Positions 61,369-64,000 of a stretch of DNA of 64,000 nucleotides are shown here, one piece after another. The stretch covers positions 4,278,001 to 4,342,000 of the forward strand of contig NZ_LR590484.1 of NCBI RefSeq assembly GCF_901482695.1. The letters are read 5' to 3'. The notes beneath the pieces are model-generated. The model was not told where the DNA came from, ran no database searches, and saw only the letters and a program-made list of their open reading frames with translations. The translations under genes were made by a program, and so were the position numbers. The stretch's first letter is position 1. Each line of letters begins with the position of its first letter. The stretch is from Sphingobacterium thalpophilum (GTDB lineage Bacteria; Bacteroidota; Bacteroidia; Sphingobacteriales; Sphingobacteriaceae).

Positions 61369-62766
61369 ATGAGAGTTAGTGTACCTGTTAATCATAATTT
61401 TTATGAAGAAGCACCTATCCGAGAGGCGGATTTAGGCAATGTTTTCAACGTAAAAACAGGTGTGAAACATTTGCAACAAATATTTTCTTCTGTCTATGAA
61501 CTAAAATTTGGAGCAGAACAGCTAAAACAAGTCAAAGTATTCAACTTCAAACGTAATCGTCATTTTGAACAAGACGAAGAACGTCTTATCCTGAGATTAT
61601 ATTCCAAAGAAAATATGCAACAAGAAAAAGAATTCATTATACAAACTGGTTTGTATGCTGGTGTACTTTTTCACAAGGGTTGCAAAATCAATATTACAAC
61701 AAAGTATGGGGACACTTTTTTAAAACGAATGCTCAATTTCGTAAATGATATTTATGTAGATAATGAACAAATCAAAGCTAAAAAAGATGAAACAGAAAAT
61801 CAATTTTTGTTTATCATAGCCCACTTATTTATTCAAGCATTAGAAAAAGCCGTTGTCTTAGGTTTGCCACAGCAATACGAAAAACATCAAGAAAGAAGCC
61901 ATAAAGTAAGAGGCAGTATAGATTTTAACGATTATTTGAAAAGAGACATTCCGTTTCAAGGAAAACTAACGACAACCTTCAGAGAGCGGATGTATGTCCA
62001 AGAAATTGTTGATGTTCTATACTTAGCATTGAGAAAATTAGAAAGTGTTTTTGGAAAAGAAATTCACAGTCGTTTACTTGGATTGAGCCAATTATTAAAA
62101 CAGCAGTATTCGGGATATTTTGCGAGCCACGCAACAATACAAAAAGCTAAGACACATCAAAGTATCAACAATCCAATGTATCATGGTTTTAAAAAGGTTT
62201 TAGAGTATGCGGAAATAATTTTGCTGAACAAAGACGTAATGCCGGACAATGAAAAACAAAACCTGGCGACAACTGGTTATCTGTTTGACATTGCAGAATT
62301 GTACGAAATATATCTTGAAAAGCTTTTGAGTAGAAATTTCCCTAACTGGTTTGTTAGTGGACAAGTAGAAATTCCAATTTATCAACAGCAGTTTTATCGC
62401 AGGTCTATGTTTCCTGACCTAATAATGAAACACAAGGTAAGTGGAAAAATTATTGCTCTTGACGCAAAATTCAAGAAGATGGAAATGCAGAGCAAAGACA
62501 TCGATAGAGCTGACTTACATCAAATACATTCTTATTCTGGTTATTATCAAAATGATTTAGTAGCAAGTGGTTTGATTTATCCATTATCAAAGAAAATAGA
62601 CCTTGAATATTATCATACTGAGTCTTTATATGGTAGTAGTAGTAATGACGTTCATTTTGTGATTGATGGAATCTTTGTTTTTGAAAATCAAACGATGCAA
62701 GAACTAATTGAAAGCGAAAATGAATTTATTAAGAGAATTTCATATTTGTGCAACAGAATGCAATAG
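61369..62766 (+). CDS. mcrC: McrC-type nuclease subunit of a type IV restriction system
   Basis: A 465-residue protein. The N-terminal half is the McrC adaptor that contacts McrB; the C-terminal part has a PD-(D/E)xK nuclease site: FPDLIMKHKVSGKIIALDAK with Asp near 349 and DAK near 365-367, followed by HQIHSYSGYY. It cuts DNA carrying modified cytosines or similar bases when bound by McrB. One base separates the genes. No separate McrA or Mrr gene is seen. Confidence 0.9.
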   Translation: MRVSVPVNHNFYEEAPIREADLGNVFNVKTGVKHLQQIFSSVYELKFGAEQLKQVKVFNFKRNRHFEQDEERLILRLYSKENMQQEKEFIIQTGLYAGVLFHKGCKINITTKYGDTFLKRMLNFVNDIYVDNEQIKAKKDETENQFLFIIAHLFIQALEKAVVLGLPQQYEKHQERSHKVRGSIDFNDYLKRDIPFQGKLTTTFRERMYVQEIVDVLYLALRKLESVFGKEIHSRLLGLSQLLKQQYSGYFASHATIQKAKTHQSINNPMYHGFKKVLEYAEIILLNKDVMPDNEKQNLATTGYLFDIAELYEIYLEKLLSRNFPNWFVSGQVEIPIYQQQFYRRSMFPDLIMKHKVSGKIIALDAKFKKMEMQSKDIDRADLHQIHSYSGYYQNDLVASGLIYPLSKKIDLEYYHTESLYGSSSNDVHFVIDGIFVFENQTMQELIESENEFIKRISYLCNRMQ

Positions 62767-62986
62767 ACCTTTATCAAAAAATCATTTTTAGAACTCTGCA
62801 AGGGTAACTGGTAAATGTAATCTCTGTGGATGCCACAGGAAGAGGAAGGCGTCTTCAGGTTACTGATACAAATAAAAGCGCAAAAATCTATTTTTAATGA
62901 ATGTAGAAGTACCAACAAAGAAGGAAAAGAATAAAAAAAGTCTCCGATTACTAGATTTGATGTGTTAGCATCTCCTAAATGAAATT

Positions 62987-63811
62987 TTATATAAAAAATT
63001 CTATATTGGAAAAACATAATAGCTGCAATAATCCCCATTCAATACATTGGCGAATAAATTCACCCGCACTTTTTGATCCCGTTTTCCTGTATAGATTTTT
63101 CCGATGGGTCCGTACGGTATCGGGCGAGATATAAAGCCTGTCTGCAATCTGCGGACTCGAATAGCCGCCCGCTATCAGAGGCAATATTTCCATTTCGCGC
63201 TTTGAAAATGGGGGTATATCATTATTTAGTAGTTGCTGAGATAGGTCAATCTGGCAATAATCGCTACGCGAACCAATACCGGTAACGAGGACGATTTTAT
63301 TGTTAGTCTTCGTGATGTGCTGCACATCGGTATGTATATTCAATGCAGATGTCAGACGTCCCAAATCATCTTTGGCCAAATGTATGGCTTGATGATGAAA
63401 TAGATGATAGTTACCATTGGCAACACGCATGCGGAAACAATATGACGTTTTCAGAAACAGCTGGTGTTCAAATCCAATTTCCCTCATTTTGACTAATGTG
63501 GCTTCCTCTGCTTTTAGGACAAACTCCAGATCATCCGGATGTATCTGGTCTATAATCTCTTTTAATGTTGTTGGTTGAGTAGCCAACCCATGAATACTTG
63601 TGGTCAGTCCTGAAACTTGGGAAATCGAATAGTCTGCTATGTTTATCACATAATGGTAATAGGGACCTACTGTCAAGAGATCCGACAGGTGATTCACGGT
63701 ACTATATGATTTTTCAGCTCGAAAATTATTTGACAGTGCTTCGGGATAACTTTCCCAAAGGTCGGCAAGCAGGTGACGATGTTTCTTTTGTTCCATAAAA
63801 TAACATAACAA
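62987..63811 (-). CDS. LuxR family transcriptional regulator with PAS-like domain
   Basis: A 274-residue regulator (ATG 63796, five codons in, is an alternative start). Residues about 65-175 have a PAS-like layout (YYHYVINIADYSISQVSG, DQIHPDDLEFVLKAEEATL, RVANGNYHLFHHQAIHLA). The C-terminal HTH is LuxR type: FSKREMEILPLIAGGYSSPQ, IADRLYISPDTVRTHRKNLY. It may sense a redox or small-molecule signal. It is convergent with mcrC and no target gene lies in the window on its strand. Confidence 0.88.
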   Translation of the reverse strand: MLCYFMEQKKHRHLLADLWESYPEALSNNFRAEKSYSTVNHLSDLLTVGPYYHYVINIADYSISQVSGLTTSIHGLATQPTTLKEIIDQIHPDDLEFVLKAEEATLVKMREIGFEHQLFLKTSYCFRMRVANGNYHLFHHQAIHLAKDDLGRLTSALNIHTDVQHITKTNNKIVLVTGIGSRSDYCQIDLSQQLLNNDIPPFSKREMEILPLIAGGYSSPQIADRLYISPDTVRTHRKNLYRKTGSKSAGEFIRQCIEWGLLQLLCFSNIEFFI

Positions 63812-64000
63812 TAGGATAATCTAAATATCGACTTGGGTCAATACGATAAGGTAAAATGTCGGCTAAGAATAGCGTAATATACAACAAATTTCGATTTTGT
63901 ACAAAAGGTATATGCCTTCAAGTATAGCTGAGCATTAAAATACCCTATTTGGGGTATTTATCAATCCGGTTCTTTACTTTATTTTAGAAGTTGATAGAAC

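Noticed and set aside
1..64000. CRISPR arrays, insertion sequences, integrases, rRNA and tRNA genes
   Set aside because: No regularly spaced repeats, transposase or integrase motifs, or RNA-gene signatures were noticed; a tRNAscan/Infernal run would be needed to exclude small RNAs.

Overview
The window is most likely a chromosomal piece of a Sphingobacterium-like member of the Bacteroidota. This rests on a SusC/SusD pair, many AraC-type regulators, ECF sigma/anti-sigma genes, starts with little Shine-Dalgarno signal, and promoters of the TAnnTTTG (-7) type. No rRNA, tRNA, insertion sequence or CRISPR array was seen. The species call is inference.

Layout. 0-8.2 kb: accessory redox/regulatory genes (TetR, a flavin-binding PNPOx-like protein, SDRs, AraC regulators, GlxA type, a divergent GAPDH, a Nudix hydrolase). 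Two genes here are broken: an AraC by a 1-base frameshift and a FAD monooxygenase by an in-frame internal deletion. 8.5-19.5 kb: a mixed region with an exported paralogue family member, DUF5519, a membrane-SRPBCC protein, DUF417/AraC, a frameshifted M60 metallopeptidase, two tandem COG3541-type nucleotidyltransferases and a secreted metallophosphoesterase. 19.9-36.1 kb: one nutrient-utilisation locus with SusC/SusD, a DeoR repressor, two MFS transporters, a FAD oxidoreductase, a Tat-exported EEP-fold phosphohydrolase, a 2-hydroxyacid dehydrogenase, two different FGGY kinases, a histidine phosphatase and a secreted GDPD. It reads as capture of a phosphodiester- or phosphate-linked polyol/sugar outside the cytoplasm, import of the polyol, then oxidation and phosphorylation. 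The substrate is not shown by the sequence.

36.2-45.7 kb: small regulators, an ECF sigma/anti-sigma pair, three more members of the exported paralogue family, and a graveyard of gene ends (HEAT-repeat, VOC, nucleotidyltransferase, outer-membrane barrel, DHFR-like). 45.7-49.8 kb: a dinB-dnaE translesion polymerase cassette. 50.3-52.0 kb: an AbiE-type toxin-antitoxin pair with a promoter overlapped by a perfect inverted repeat. 53-58.6 kb: a leftward operon (YceI, tautomerase, SDR, NTF2-like, isochorismatase-like, unknown) beside a nitronate monooxygenase and a Crp/Fnr regulator. Two near-identical Crp/Fnr palindromes sit at exactly the same distance from a putative -7 box in front of yceI and the monooxygenase gene. 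59.3-62.8 kb: a McrBC type IV restriction system whose McrB carries a PUA/EVE-like N-terminal region. A LuxR-type regulator closes the window.

Most promising for follow-up: the Crp/Fnr regulon geometry, the AbiE operator-promoter, the polyol/phosphodiester locus with its periodic T-rich operator, and the four-member exported protein family with a TonB-C-like C-terminal half.
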